Assembly (NCBI GenBank): GCA_039193195.1
Contig: JBCCWS010000014.1
Location: forward strand, 60,184-124,183
Reading direction: 5' to 3'
Origin: Pseudomonadota bacterium
Lineage (GTDB): Bacteria > Pseudomonadota > Gammaproteobacteria > Steroidobacterales > JBCBZW01
Length of the DNA: 64,000 bases
A model generated the notes under the pieces. It did no database searches. It had not been told where the DNA came from and saw only the letters and a list, made by a program, of their open reading frames with translations. The stretch's first letter is position 1; each line of letters begins with the position of its first letter. Of the stretch, positions 9,435 through 17,701 are shown piece after piece. The translations under genes were made by a program, and so were the position numbers.

Positions 9435-12140
9435 TCAGCTGGTCGTGCTTGCCACCCCCTCTCCCAGGCGCTGATGCAGGTAAGCGACCCCCAGCAGGCT
9501 CAGACCGAGGCCCATGAAGGACGCCACCCGCAGCAGCCCGTCGAGGTCGGACAGGTCAATCAGGAACACCTTGGCGATCACCAGACCTAGCAACCCCAGG
9601 CCAGCGCGATACGCCTGCGGCCCCAGGCGCCAGCGCCCTCCTAGCAATAGCGCTAGGGCCATTGCTAGCCACACCACCGAGTAGGTGTACAGCTCGGCAC
9701 CTTCGATCTGAGGTCGCGACGGATGCACGGTCCCGGTGAAGAGGTGACGGATCTCCACGGTCACGAACGCTAGCGCGGAGACGCCGGTAAAGGCGGTGGC
9801 CGGCTCGCGCCAGGGCGGCGCGTACCAGCGCCGGTAGGCGAGCCCCAGCAGGACGGGCACCCCGAACAGCAACAGCAGCAGATTGATCACCCGGGTCTGG
9901 CCGATGCTCTCGTACACCCAAGGCACGCCCAGCACAGTGCACAGCGCGGTGACTGCATAGAGCACGAGCGCCACCGCCACCAGCACGTGCCCGTAGGCAC
10001 GGAAGACCCGAGCGAGCGTCTCGCTGCGCTTAGCGCGATGGTGGTAGACGAGCCCCATCGCCCCAGCGAACACCATGGCGAGGGCCGCCTCCGTTAGTTC
10101 GAAGCGCGGGGCGTAGACGAGCCCGTCGTAGAGCTGGTAGCGAATCTCGCTCCACACCGTGAGCACGCCAAGGTGCAGGGCCGCCCCCTCCGCCCAACGC
10201 CCGAGCGCCGGTTGGGAACGCAGCCAATGGGCCGCAAAGGCTGCGCACAGGGCCGCGCCCCCGTAGGTCCATAGGGACCAGTGCATATCCACGGGGTAGC
10301 TCGCCAACCAGGGGTTGAAGGTCAAGCGTACGATCACAAACGAGATCACCAGCTTGTACAGCCACCCGAGGCCGGGCAGCGCGAAGCGACGAATTACCCA
10401 GGCCAAGGAGATCAGCTGCGCGGCTATCGCGAGCGTGAGACTGGCGGCATCGAAGATCATGGTGGCCGCCACGCCCAAGGCGAAGTGTCCGGCGATGAAC
10501 AGCCACACGGCGAGGGAATCGACGCGGGGCTTTCGCACAACCGACGAGCCGCTCGCCAGGTAGACCAGCCCGAGCATCAGCGTCAGGACGCCCCATTGGG
10601 TGTTGCCATCGGGCCGGGCGAGCAGCAGGTAGGCCAGGGTGATGAGGAGCACCGGGGAGAGGGTCGCCAGGGAGGCCCAGGCCGCCGTGCGCGAGGTCTT
10701 CACAACGAACAACCACAGCCCCATCCCCACGCTGAGCAGCGCATAGAGCGCCAGGTAGACAAGGAACGTATTGGCTGATTCGGGCCCGATCGCACGCAGG
10801 GTGAACACCTCGTTCTCAGCGTCGACGAAGGCGAGCAGCCAGGCGCCTAAGATCACCAGCAGCGTGACCCAAGGGACCAGGAACACGGCGTCGCGATGGC
10901 GCGCGAGCCAGAGCGTGAAGGCGAAGAAAGGCAACCCGAGCCACCAAGGCGACGCAACGCTCGGGTTAGCCAGGATGGACAGCCCCGTGGCGAGCGCGGC
11001 GAGGGCGTGGGTGAGCACCGCGTCGCGCTCCTTCGTATCGAGGCTTCGCAGCGCCTTCAGCGGGTGGTGGCTGCCTTCGGGCTGTGGGTAGTCTCGATGC
11101 AATCGCCAGTCGCCCGTGGGCGCGGCGGCCACCAAATAGGCGAAGGCAGTGAGGTACGCCGTGCGCAGGCCGTCTGCACCGCTGGCGCCCAACGACAGAA
11201 GCCACCACCCCAGCGCTCCCGCCACCGCCCCCCACCAGAGCCAGGGGCGATAGACGTAGCGCAGCAGGAGCAAGGCACTGGCTGAAATGATGAGCGCGTA
11301 GATCAACACGATGCGCACATCGCCCGTGCCCGTAGAGACGAAGATCGGCACCAGGTACGCGCCCAGCATGCCGAAGGCGGCCAGCACCGGACCGTGCAAC
11401 AGGGCCAGGCCCATCGTGCCCAGGGCCACGAGGGCCATCGCGCCAAAGGCCGCACCGGGACCGATCAAATCGTATAGGCGCATCGCCGCCAGGAGGGCGC
11501 CGTAGAGGGTGATACAGCCGGCGCCGGCAAGGGCCGCCAGGGCGGGCTGAGCGCCGCCCTGGCGGCGGCGTAGATACTCGGCTACGCCGAGCAGCGCACC
11601 GCCGGTCGCGAGCGCCGCCACGATCCGCGCGAGCGGGCCCAACCAACCGCGGTCCATCGAGTAGCGCACGAGGAAGATGCCGGCGAGGGCGACACAGGCC
11701 CCGCCGAGCCAGGTCATCCAGTGTTGCTGCAGGTGCAGGCCCCAGCGCTCGTCCAAGATGGGCCTGCCGGCCTCGCCCGCCGCCGCATCGTCCGCCTGCC
11801 GCTGCCGCTGCCGCAAGGCGTCGAGGCGGGCCTGCACCGACGCCGCATGAGTCGGCGACGCCTTTGGCGCCGTGGGCAGAAGGTCCGGCGTGGGCGTCGG
11901 CCCCGTGGGCGCGGGACTCGCAGCGCTCGGCGCTGGTGCCGCTGCGGGTGGTGACGCCGGGGATGGCGCTTCCTCGCGCCCCATCGACTCTACCGCACGC
12001 GCGAGCCATTGCCCGTGGGCTCGGAGTGACGTGACCTCTCGCTGCAGGCGTCCGATCCGCGCGTTCGCGACGAAACCGGCGATCGCCCCCACCAAGACCA
12101 TTAGCAGCAGGAGCGCCGCTAGTATCTCCGCGATTTCCAT
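9435..12140 (-). CDS. DUF2339 multi-pass membrane protein
   Basis: The start was placed at MEIAEILAALLLLMVLVG, giving 901 residues. Longer in-frame sequence upstream has no membrane character and overlaps the next gene. After the first helix come a short coiled coil (about 25-55), a Pro/Ala-rich linker (about 58-110) and then more than twenty hydrophobic helices to the C-terminus. This is the DUF2339 arrangement, known as a large predicted membrane protein of unknown function. It converges with dsbC with 15 bases between stops. The 46-base gap to the upstream oxidoreductase gene suggests possible co-transcription. I cannot assign a substrate. Confidence 0.88.
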   Translation of the reverse strand: MEIAEILAALLLLMVLVGAIAGFVANARIGRLQREVTSLRAHGQWLARAVESMGREEAPSPASPPAAAPAPSAASPAPTGPTPTPDLLPTAPKASPTHAASVQARLDALRQRQRQADDAAAGEAGRPILDERWGLHLQQHWMTWLGGACVALAGIFLVRYSMDRGWLGPLARIVAALATGGALLGVAEYLRRRQGGAQPALAALAGAGCITLYGALLAAMRLYDLIGPGAAFGAMALVALGTMGLALLHGPVLAAFGMLGAYLVPIFVSTGTGDVRIVLIYALIISASALLLLRYVYRPWLWWGAVAGALGWWLLSLGASGADGLRTAYLTAFAYLVAAAPTGDWRLHRDYPQPEGSHHPLKALRSLDTKERDAVLTHALAALATGLSILANPSVASPWWLGLPFFAFTLWLARHRDAVFLVPWVTLLVILGAWLLAFVDAENEVFTLRAIGPESANTFLVYLALYALLSVGMGLWLFVVKTSRTAAWASLATLSPVLLITLAYLLLARPDGNTQWGVLTLMLGLVYLASGSSVVRKPRVDSLAVWLFIAGHFALGVAATMIFDAASLTLAIAAQLISLAWVIRRFALPGLGWLYKLVISFVIVRLTFNPWLASYPVDMHWSLWTYGGAALCAAFAAHWLRSQPALGRWAEGAALHLGVLTVWSEIRYQLYDGLVYAPRFELTEAALAMVFAGAMGLVYHHRAKRSETLARVFRAYGHVLVAVALVLYAVTALCTVLGVPWVYESIGQTRVINLLLLLFGVPVLLGLAYRRWYAPPWREPATAFTGVSALAFVTVEIRHLFTGTVHPSRPQIEGAELYTYSVVWLAMALALLLGGRWRLGPQAYRAGLGLLGLVIAKVFLIDLSDLDGLLRVASFMGLGLSLLGVAYLHQRLGEGVASTTS

Positions 12141-12186
12141 GCCGCGGAGTATATCGGGTCGTGCAACGGACGCAGGGCCCGGCAGA

Positions 12187-14391
12187 CTATACGAAGCGGA
12201 AGTGGCGGCTGAGGGGCAGTTCGCGCAGGCGTTGTCCAGTGGCAGCGAAGATCGCATTGGCGAGGGCTGGCGCGGCGGACGGCACGCCGATTTCTCCGAC
12301 GCCGTAGAGGCGCTCTGCACTCTCGTGCACGCGCACCTCGAGCGTCTTTGGCGCCTGCGCAAAGCGCAGCAGCGGGTAGTCGTGGTAGTTCGCCTTGCTC
12401 ACCCGTCCCCCATCGATCGTGACCTCACCGAAGATGGCGGCGCTCAGACCGAACAACATCGCACCCTGCACCTGGCCCTCGATGTTACGCCTGTCGAGTG
12501 CGACTCCCACCTCGACAGCTGCGTAGGCCTTATGCAGGCGCACGACATCTTGCTCAACGCTGATCTCGATCACCTCGGCGACAGGCGCCCCGGTGGAAGG
12601 GGCAAAGGCCAGCCCGCGCGCATGCCCAGGCGGCAGGGGACTGCCCCAGTTCGACATCTCCGCCACGCTCTCGAGCACCTGGCGGCTGGGCGCGTGTTCC
12701 AGCATCGACAGGCGCATATCGAGCGGATCTCGACCCAGCGCTTGGGCAATCTCGTCCATGAAGGACTCGACGAAGAAACTGTTCTGCGATTCGCCAACGG
12801 AGCGCCACCACCCCACGGGCAGTAGCTTATCAGGGCGATAGGTAGTCACTCGCAGGTTCGCAATTCGATAGCGAGCGCCCTTAGCCCCCATCGCCATGGA
12901 CTGATCCCGCTCGGCGACCCCCTTGGATGGATCGCCCGCGATGAGATGACGGCGCTCGTTGCCCGAGGTAAACAGCGAGGGCACGGAGAGGTGCACATCG
13001 ATGGCGTTAGGCTTGCCGTCGACTACGGCGGCGCGCAGACGTGCCGAGGCCATCGGGCGGTAGGTATCGTGACTGATGTCCTCCTCCCGCTTGTAGGTCA
13101 CCCGCACCGGCGTACCGGGGACGGCGCGCGCCGCGATCACCGCCGCTTGCACATCGTCCATCTCGAAGCGCCGCCCAAACCCACCGCCCAGGTAGGGCGT
13201 GTGCACGTTCACGGCCTTCTCACGAAGCCCAGTGAGATGGGCGCCCACCTGCACGGCGAGGGTCGGGAACTGATTGCCCGCCCAGATGTCGAGACGGTCA
13301 TCACTCAGCAACGCGGTCGCGTTTAGCGGCTCCATCGTCATGTGCGCGAGGTAGGGCACGCGATAAGCGCTCTCGAGCACGTCCCCCTCGGCGCTGGCGA
13401 GGGCTCCGTCCACATCCCCAGTGTCGCGTGGTCGAGCGTACGGCTCGCCGTCGAAGGCCGCTTCCACGCGCGCGCGGTGACCCTGCGTCGAGTCCGGATG
13501 CGAGGCGGGGGCCCAATCGAAATCGACCGCCTCGATCGCCTGCATCGCGTACCAGGTGTTGCTGGCGATGACGATGAGCCCATTGTCCATCGGAATAATG
13601 CGACGAACACCGCGCATGCCCTGGGCGCGGCTCGCATCGAAGGCGAGCATGCGCCCGCCTAGGTGAGGGTTGCGCTTCACCGTGGCGAAAAGCATGTCCG
13701 GCAGCATCACGTCGATGCCGTACTGCGCGGTGCCCGTACACTTGGACACCATGTCCACCCTAGGCAGGGAGGTGCCGAGCAGTCGCCACTCAGCCGGCGC
13801 TTTGAGAGGCGGATCGGCGGGCGGCGTGAAGGCGGCCGCTTCCTGGGCGAGCTCGACGTAGGTCGACGAGTTGCCGTGTCCGTCGCGCACGACACCCGCC
13901 GCGGTGGAGAGGCCACCCACAGGCACTCCCCAACGCGCCGCCGCCGCTTCCAACAACACCGCCCGTGCTGCCGCGCCCGCCTTGCGCATCTTGATGAAGG
14001 CATCGCGGGAGGAGGACTGGGCTCCCGTCGCCTGGGTTGGGCCGCTGTGGGCCCACCCGGCGATCCGCGGCTCGCCGTAAAGCGCGTTGTTCGAGTAGTG
14101 CTCGGACGCCTGCCCGTGCGCCACGCGCACCTGCTCGAGGGTGACGTCGAGCTCCTCGGCCACCAGCGCGGCCAGGGTGGTGTGAATACCCTGCCCCATC
14201 TCCGCTCGCGGCGCGATCAGGGTGATCCCCTCGCGGTCAATGATGACGTAAGGCGAGAGGGCGGTCTCGCCGGGGGCTAGGGACAGGGGGCGCAGGGGGC
14301 GCGGTAAGCGATCGCGCCAGTGGTAGCCAACCGCGACACCGCCGACCACCGCCGCCGAGCCGAGCAGGAATACCCGCCGGGTAGTGTTCAT
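12187..14391 (-). CDS. Molybdenum-cofactor subunit, isoquinoline 1-oxidoreductase beta-like
   Basis: This 734-residue protein starts with a twin-arginine signal ([18 protein letters not shown]), so it is exported folded by Tat. It has the xanthine-dehydrogenase large-subunit fold of the aldehyde-dehydrogenase-like group: [33 protein letters not shown] in the middle, and near the C-terminus [18 protein letters not shown], which contains the conserved Glu. Its start overlaps the stop of the iron-sulfur subunit gene by four bases, so the two form one enzyme. Family members oxidise N-heterocycles or aldehydes. The real substrate and the electron acceptor cannot be read from sequence. No cytochrome c subunit adjoins it. 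Confidence 0.92.
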   Translation of the reverse strand: MNTTRRVFLLGSAAVVGGVAVGYHWRDRLPRPLRPLSLAPGETALSPYVIIDREGITLIAPRAEMGQGIHTTLAALVAEELDVTLEQVRVAHGQASEHYSNNALYGEPRIAGWAHSGPTQATGAQSSSRDAFIKMRKAGAAARAVLLEAAAARWGVPVGGLSTAAGVVRDGHGNSSTYVELAQEAAAFTPPADPPLKAPAEWRLLGTSLPRVDMVSKCTGTAQYGIDVMLPDMLFATVKRNPHLGGRMLAFDASRAQGMRGVRRIIPMDNGLIVIASNTWYAMQAIEAVDFDWAPASHPDSTQGHRARVEAAFDGEPYARPRDTGDVDGALASAEGDVLESAYRVPYLAHMTMEPLNATALLSDDRLDIWAGNQFPTLAVQVGAHLTGLREKAVNVHTPYLGGGFGRRFEMDDVQAAVIAARAVPGTPVRVTYKREEDISHDTYRPMASARLRAAVVDGKPNAIDVHLSVPSLFTSGNERRHLIAGDPSKGVAERDQSMAMGAKGARYRIANLRVTTYRPDKLLPVGWWRSVGESQNSFFVESFMDEIAQALGRDPLDMRLSMLEHAPSRQVLESVAEMSNWGSPLPPGHARGLAFAPSTGAPVAEVIEISVEQDVVRLHKAYAAVEVGVALDRRNIEGQVQGAMLFGLSAAIFGEVTIDGGRVSKANYHDYPLLRFAQAPKTLEVRVHESAERLYGVGEIGVPSAAPALANAIFAATGQRLRELPLSRHFRFV

Positions 14392-14885
14392 GCGTGCGCT
14401 TCCCGAAGCTTGGCCGCTGCCGACTTGACCGCCTCGCGGATGCGCACGTAGGTGCCACAGCGGCATAGGTTGCCCGAGAGGGCCGCGTCGATGTCGGCGT
14501 CGCTGGGATCACGGTTGCGCGAGAGCAGGGAAACGGCGGACACCACCATACCGGGCTGGCAGTAGCCACACTGGGCGACCTGGTGCTCGATCCAAGCGGC
14601 CTGCACGGCGTGCTGCGCGGCGGGCGTGCCGATCCCCTCTATGGTGGTGACCTTGCCGCGCAGGCCAGCGATTGGGATTGCGCAAGCACGCGTTGCCTGC
14701 CCGTCGAGGAGCACGCTGCACGCGCCGCACAAGCCGACGCCGCAGCCGTACTTTGTGCCCACGAGGCCAAGCTCCTCTCGCAGCACCCAGAGCAAGGGCA
14801 TCTCACCGGCGACGTCGACTTCGTGATCGACGCCATTGACATTCAGGGTAAACACAGGCGGTGCGTCCGAACAGGCGTGAACCAA
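14388..14885 (-). CDS. [2Fe-2S] subunit of molybdenum hydroxylase (IorA-like)
   Basis: This 165-residue protein has the two iron-sulfur modules of the family. The plant-type cluster is bound by Cys48, Cys53, Cys56 and Cys68 ([11 protein letters not shown]). The helical domain cluster is bound by Cys106, Cys109, Cys141 and Cys143 (CGYCQPGM and CRCGTY). All eight ligands are present. It passes electrons from the molybdopterin subunit encoded directly downstream, with start and stop overlapping. It has no signal peptide of its own and would be carried across by the partner's Tat signal, as is usual for such pairs. Confidence 0.94.
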   Translation of the reverse strand: MVHACSDAPPVFTLNVNGVDHEVDVAGEMPLLWVLREELGLVGTKYGCGVGLCGACSVLLDGQATRACAIPIAGLRGKVTTIEGIGTPAAQHAVQAAWIEHQVAQCGYCQPGMVVSAVSLLSRNRDPSDADIDAALSGNLCRCGTYVRIREAVKSAAAKLREAHA

Positions 14886-15029
14886 CGATAGGGTACCGCC
14901 CGAGACTTCGCAAAGGACAGACGATCCGCATGACTCACGAACGCCAAAGAACCTTGCGCCTCGGGCGTCCCAGCACTAGGGCGAACACGATGAAGTGGTG
15001 GATGGATACTGCCAGCGAAAGACTGCTCG

Positions 15030-17510
15030 CTACTCCGCCGGCAGCGTTGGCATGCTCAGCGCGTATCGATCGACCAGAAATGAGTTCTCGAGCGTGTGCT
15101 TGGCGACCAGACGCTGTAGGGTTTCGGTCACCTCAGCGAGCCGCGCTTCTTGCTCGCCAAAGGCGGCACGGTACAGGCTTAGATAGGTGCCGTAGAGGTA
15201 CCAGGGTGCTTCGTCGATCGGCTGCTCGGCCAGGGCCTTGAGGGTGCTTCGGGCATCCTCTGCGGCACCCAGGTTGAGCTGCTGGACGGTCTGCGCCAGG
15301 GTCAGGCAGAGCTGGTACAGGAGATCGCCGGTGGCGGCGGCGGGATCTCGCGCAAGCGCGCCCTCTTGCGCATCCGCCTCCTCGTGCATGCCGAGCTGAC
15401 GATAGAACAGCACGGAGAGCGCGCGGCTGCGGTACTCGCCGACACCGTCCGAATAATCCCGATCGCTCACGGACAGGGTGCGCTCGATCACCTCTTGCGC
15501 CTTGCCGTACTCGCCGCGCGCCATCTCGAGCATGGCGAGGTAGGGGTAGGTGATCGTCCACTCGGCGATGGGCGTACCCGCGAGCACCTCATACACTTCG
15601 TAGGATTCCTCGAGCGCTGCGTGCGCCTTCTCCAAGTCGTTCACTTGCAGGGCGGAGAAGCCGAGCAAGCCCAAGGCCAGGGCGCGCAAGGGATGCACGT
15701 CCGCACCGCCCGATGCCTCCCAGTACTCGAAACCTTGCTCGTAGTACGCGATGGCAGCGGCGTGATCACCCAACTTCGATCTGTTATAGCCAAGGTCGCC
15801 TACGGAGGACGCTAAGCGCGCGTAGTTGGTGGGATCGTAAGTCTCCAACCAGTCGATCGAGGCTTGCGCGAACTTGGGCGCCTCCGCTAACGCTTCGGGG
15901 CTGCCGTGGATGTTGGAGACGATCGACATGTTGATGTAGCTCAGCTCCCGCATTGGGTGACTCGCCGGTAACTCGGCATCGGCGAGCACGGTGGCGGCGC
16001 GGGCCTGTGCCACGGCCTGCTCTCCCAGGGCCCAGATGCTGAGCGACTCACTCAGCGCCACCATCAGCTCCACGCGGGTGGCGACGGGCAGGTCACGACT
16101 ATCTTCGAGGTGCACCGAAGCAGCCAACAGCGCCTCGCGCATCGTGGCGTTTACGCCCAGGCGCAAGGTGCTGCTCCAACGATTGCTCGGCGCCTTGAAG
16201 ATGTCGCTCATAAAAGCGGCCACGGCGTTGGCCCGCGCCAGCTGCTGTTGCGCTTGGCGAACCTGATCGAGCACGACCAAGAACGAGGCGAAGACCACGC
16301 CGATGACGAGCGCGCTCGCCAGTGCGCCCACCTTGTGGCGCCCCACGAAGCGGCGCAGGCGGTAGGACACGGAGGATGGCCGCGCGCTCACCGGCTCGCC
16401 CTTTAGAAAGCGTTCCAGATCCGCGGTCATCGCGTCGATGGATGTGTAACGGCGCGTGTCGTCACTGGCCAGAGCGCGATGGACGATGGCGTTTAGATCG
16501 GAGTTCAGCAAGCGACGCAGCCCCGCTTGCGTGGTGCCGCGGGCGGCGGCGATCGCCGCACGCCTGGCAGGTGCCTCACCGTCGAATCGCTGCGAGAGGG
16601 CGGGCGCCTCTTCCTGCATCACCTTGTCCAGCAGCGCCATCATGTTTGAGGAGGCACGTTGGAACGGCCTGATGCCTGCCACCAACTCGTAGAGCAGCAC
16701 CGCCAGCGCATACTGATCCTCGCCAGTGGACGTGTCACCTTGACTGATGCGTTCGGGGCTCGCGTAGTCCAGCGTCAGCTGCGCGCCGAAGGCGCTGGTC
16801 AACTCCGAGTCCTGCTCCTCCAAGTTCTTCGCCACGCCGAAGTCGATCAGCTTGGGCACGCCGTTCTCAGTGACTAGCACGTTGCTCGGCTTGATATCCC
16901 GATGGATGATCAGCTTGCGATGGGAGGAACGCACGGCGTCGCTGACCTTCAACCACAGCTCAATGCGTTCGCTCACGCTAAGCTGCTGCCGATAGCAGTA
17001 GGTGCAGATATCCTCACCTTCCACGTACTCCATGGCGAAGTAGTTGAGGCCATCTGCCGAGACCCCCACGTCGACGAAGGCAGCAATGTAGGGGTGATGC
17101 AGACGCGCCAAGGCCTGCTGCTCGACTAGGAAGCGCTGCTCATTGGCGTGAGAGAAGCTCTGGTTCAGCAGCTTGAGTGCCACCCGCTGGAACACTGCCT
17201 CGTGCTGGCGATAGGCCAGGTAGACCGAGCCCATACCCCCTCGGCCCAATAGGCCTTCGATCGTATAGTCACCAATCTGCGTGCCAGGAGGCGCCGACAC
17301 GCCGTGGGCAATCCGCGGCGGGCGCTCATCCTGCGGCGCGAGGGCTGACACGCGCGCTAGTAGATCCAACGCTCGACGCCGTACGGCATCCGGCAATGGT
17401 TGACTCTCCAACCACTGCCGCTGACCGACCACGTCCCGCTCAAGGGCAAGTTCCACCGCTCGTACGGCTTCCCGCTCTTGTTCCAGTGCTTCTGGGGTTT
17501 GCGCCGTCAT
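15030..17510 (-). CDS. PknB-type Ser/Thr protein kinase with membrane helix and TPR-like repeats
   Basis: This 826-residue protein has a cytoplasmic Hanks-type kinase domain (about 80-380): glycine loop GRGGMGSVY, catalytic Lys113 (VALKLL), HRDIKPSN with Asp205, DFG at 223-225 and YASPER. It then has one membrane helix near 393-413 and a long helical C-terminus with TPR-like units. All residues for catalysis are present. Kinases of this layout are often next to an ECF sigma factor. None is found here, so its partner is elsewhere or different. The upstream minus-strand gene for a large secreted protein ends about 190 bases away behind a hairpin. Confidence 0.93.
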   Translation of the reverse strand: MTAQTPEALEQEREAVRAVELALERDVVGQRQWLESQPLPDAVRRRALDLLARVSALAPQDERPPRIAHGVSAPPGTQIGDYTIEGLLGRGGMGSVYLAYRQHEAVFQRVALKLLNQSFSHANEQRFLVEQQALARLHHPYIAAFVDVGVSADGLNYFAMEYVEGEDICTYCYRQQLSVSERIELWLKVSDAVRSSHRKLIIHRDIKPSNVLVTENGVPKLIDFGVAKNLEEQDSELTSAFGAQLTLDYASPERISQGDTSTGEDQYALAVLLYELVAGIRPFQRASSNMMALLDKVMQEEAPALSQRFDGEAPARRAAIAAARGTTQAGLRRLLNSDLNAIVHRALASDDTRRYTSIDAMTADLERFLKGEPVSARPSSVSYRLRRFVGRHKVGALASALVIGVVFASFLVVLDQVRQAQQQLARANAVAAFMSDIFKAPSNRWSSTLRLGVNATMREALLAASVHLEDSRDLPVATRVELMVALSESLSIWALGEQAVAQARAATVLADAELPASHPMRELSYINMSIVSNIHGSPEALAEAPKFAQASIDWLETYDPTNYARLASSVGDLGYNRSKLGDHAAAIAYYEQGFEYWEASGGADVHPLRALALGLLGFSALQVNDLEKAHAALEESYEVYEVLAGTPIAEWTITYPYLAMLEMARGEYGKAQEVIERTLSVSDRDYSDGVGEYRSRALSVLFYRQLGMHEEADAQEGALARDPAAATGDLLYQLCLTLAQTVQQLNLGAAEDARSTLKALAEQPIDEAPWYLYGTYLSLYRAAFGEQEARLAEVTETLQRLVAKHTLENSFLVDRYALSMPTLPAE

Positions 17511-17647
17511 CCTCTCGCTTATGGGTCATCGGCCCTGCGTCCAGAGCATACCGGATTGACCTCAGGCAGCGTATGCGCCAGCACACGGTAGCGACCGCGT
17601 TCTTAACCTAATCGGGCCGAGCGGTATCAGAACGCGCGAAACGACAA

Positions 17648-17676
17648 GGCGCGGGCGCCCTGAGGATGCCCGCGCC
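17648..17676 (-). terminator. Hairpin after the secreted-protein gene
   Basis: GGCGCGGGC pairs perfectly with GCCCGCGCC across an 11-base loop, 26 bases after the stop at 17702 in the minus direction. It is followed by the weakly T-rich TTGTCGTTTC. It is a plausible but not ideal intrinsic terminator. Confidence 0.5.
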
Positions 17677-17701
17677 ACGTGGGTCAACCAACGTCGATCC
17701 G

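Noticed and set aside
10030..12009. Long antisense frames opposite the DUF2339 gene.
   Set aside because: High-GC third positions produce long shadow frames; their sequences are Arg/Gly/Pro-rich without domains.
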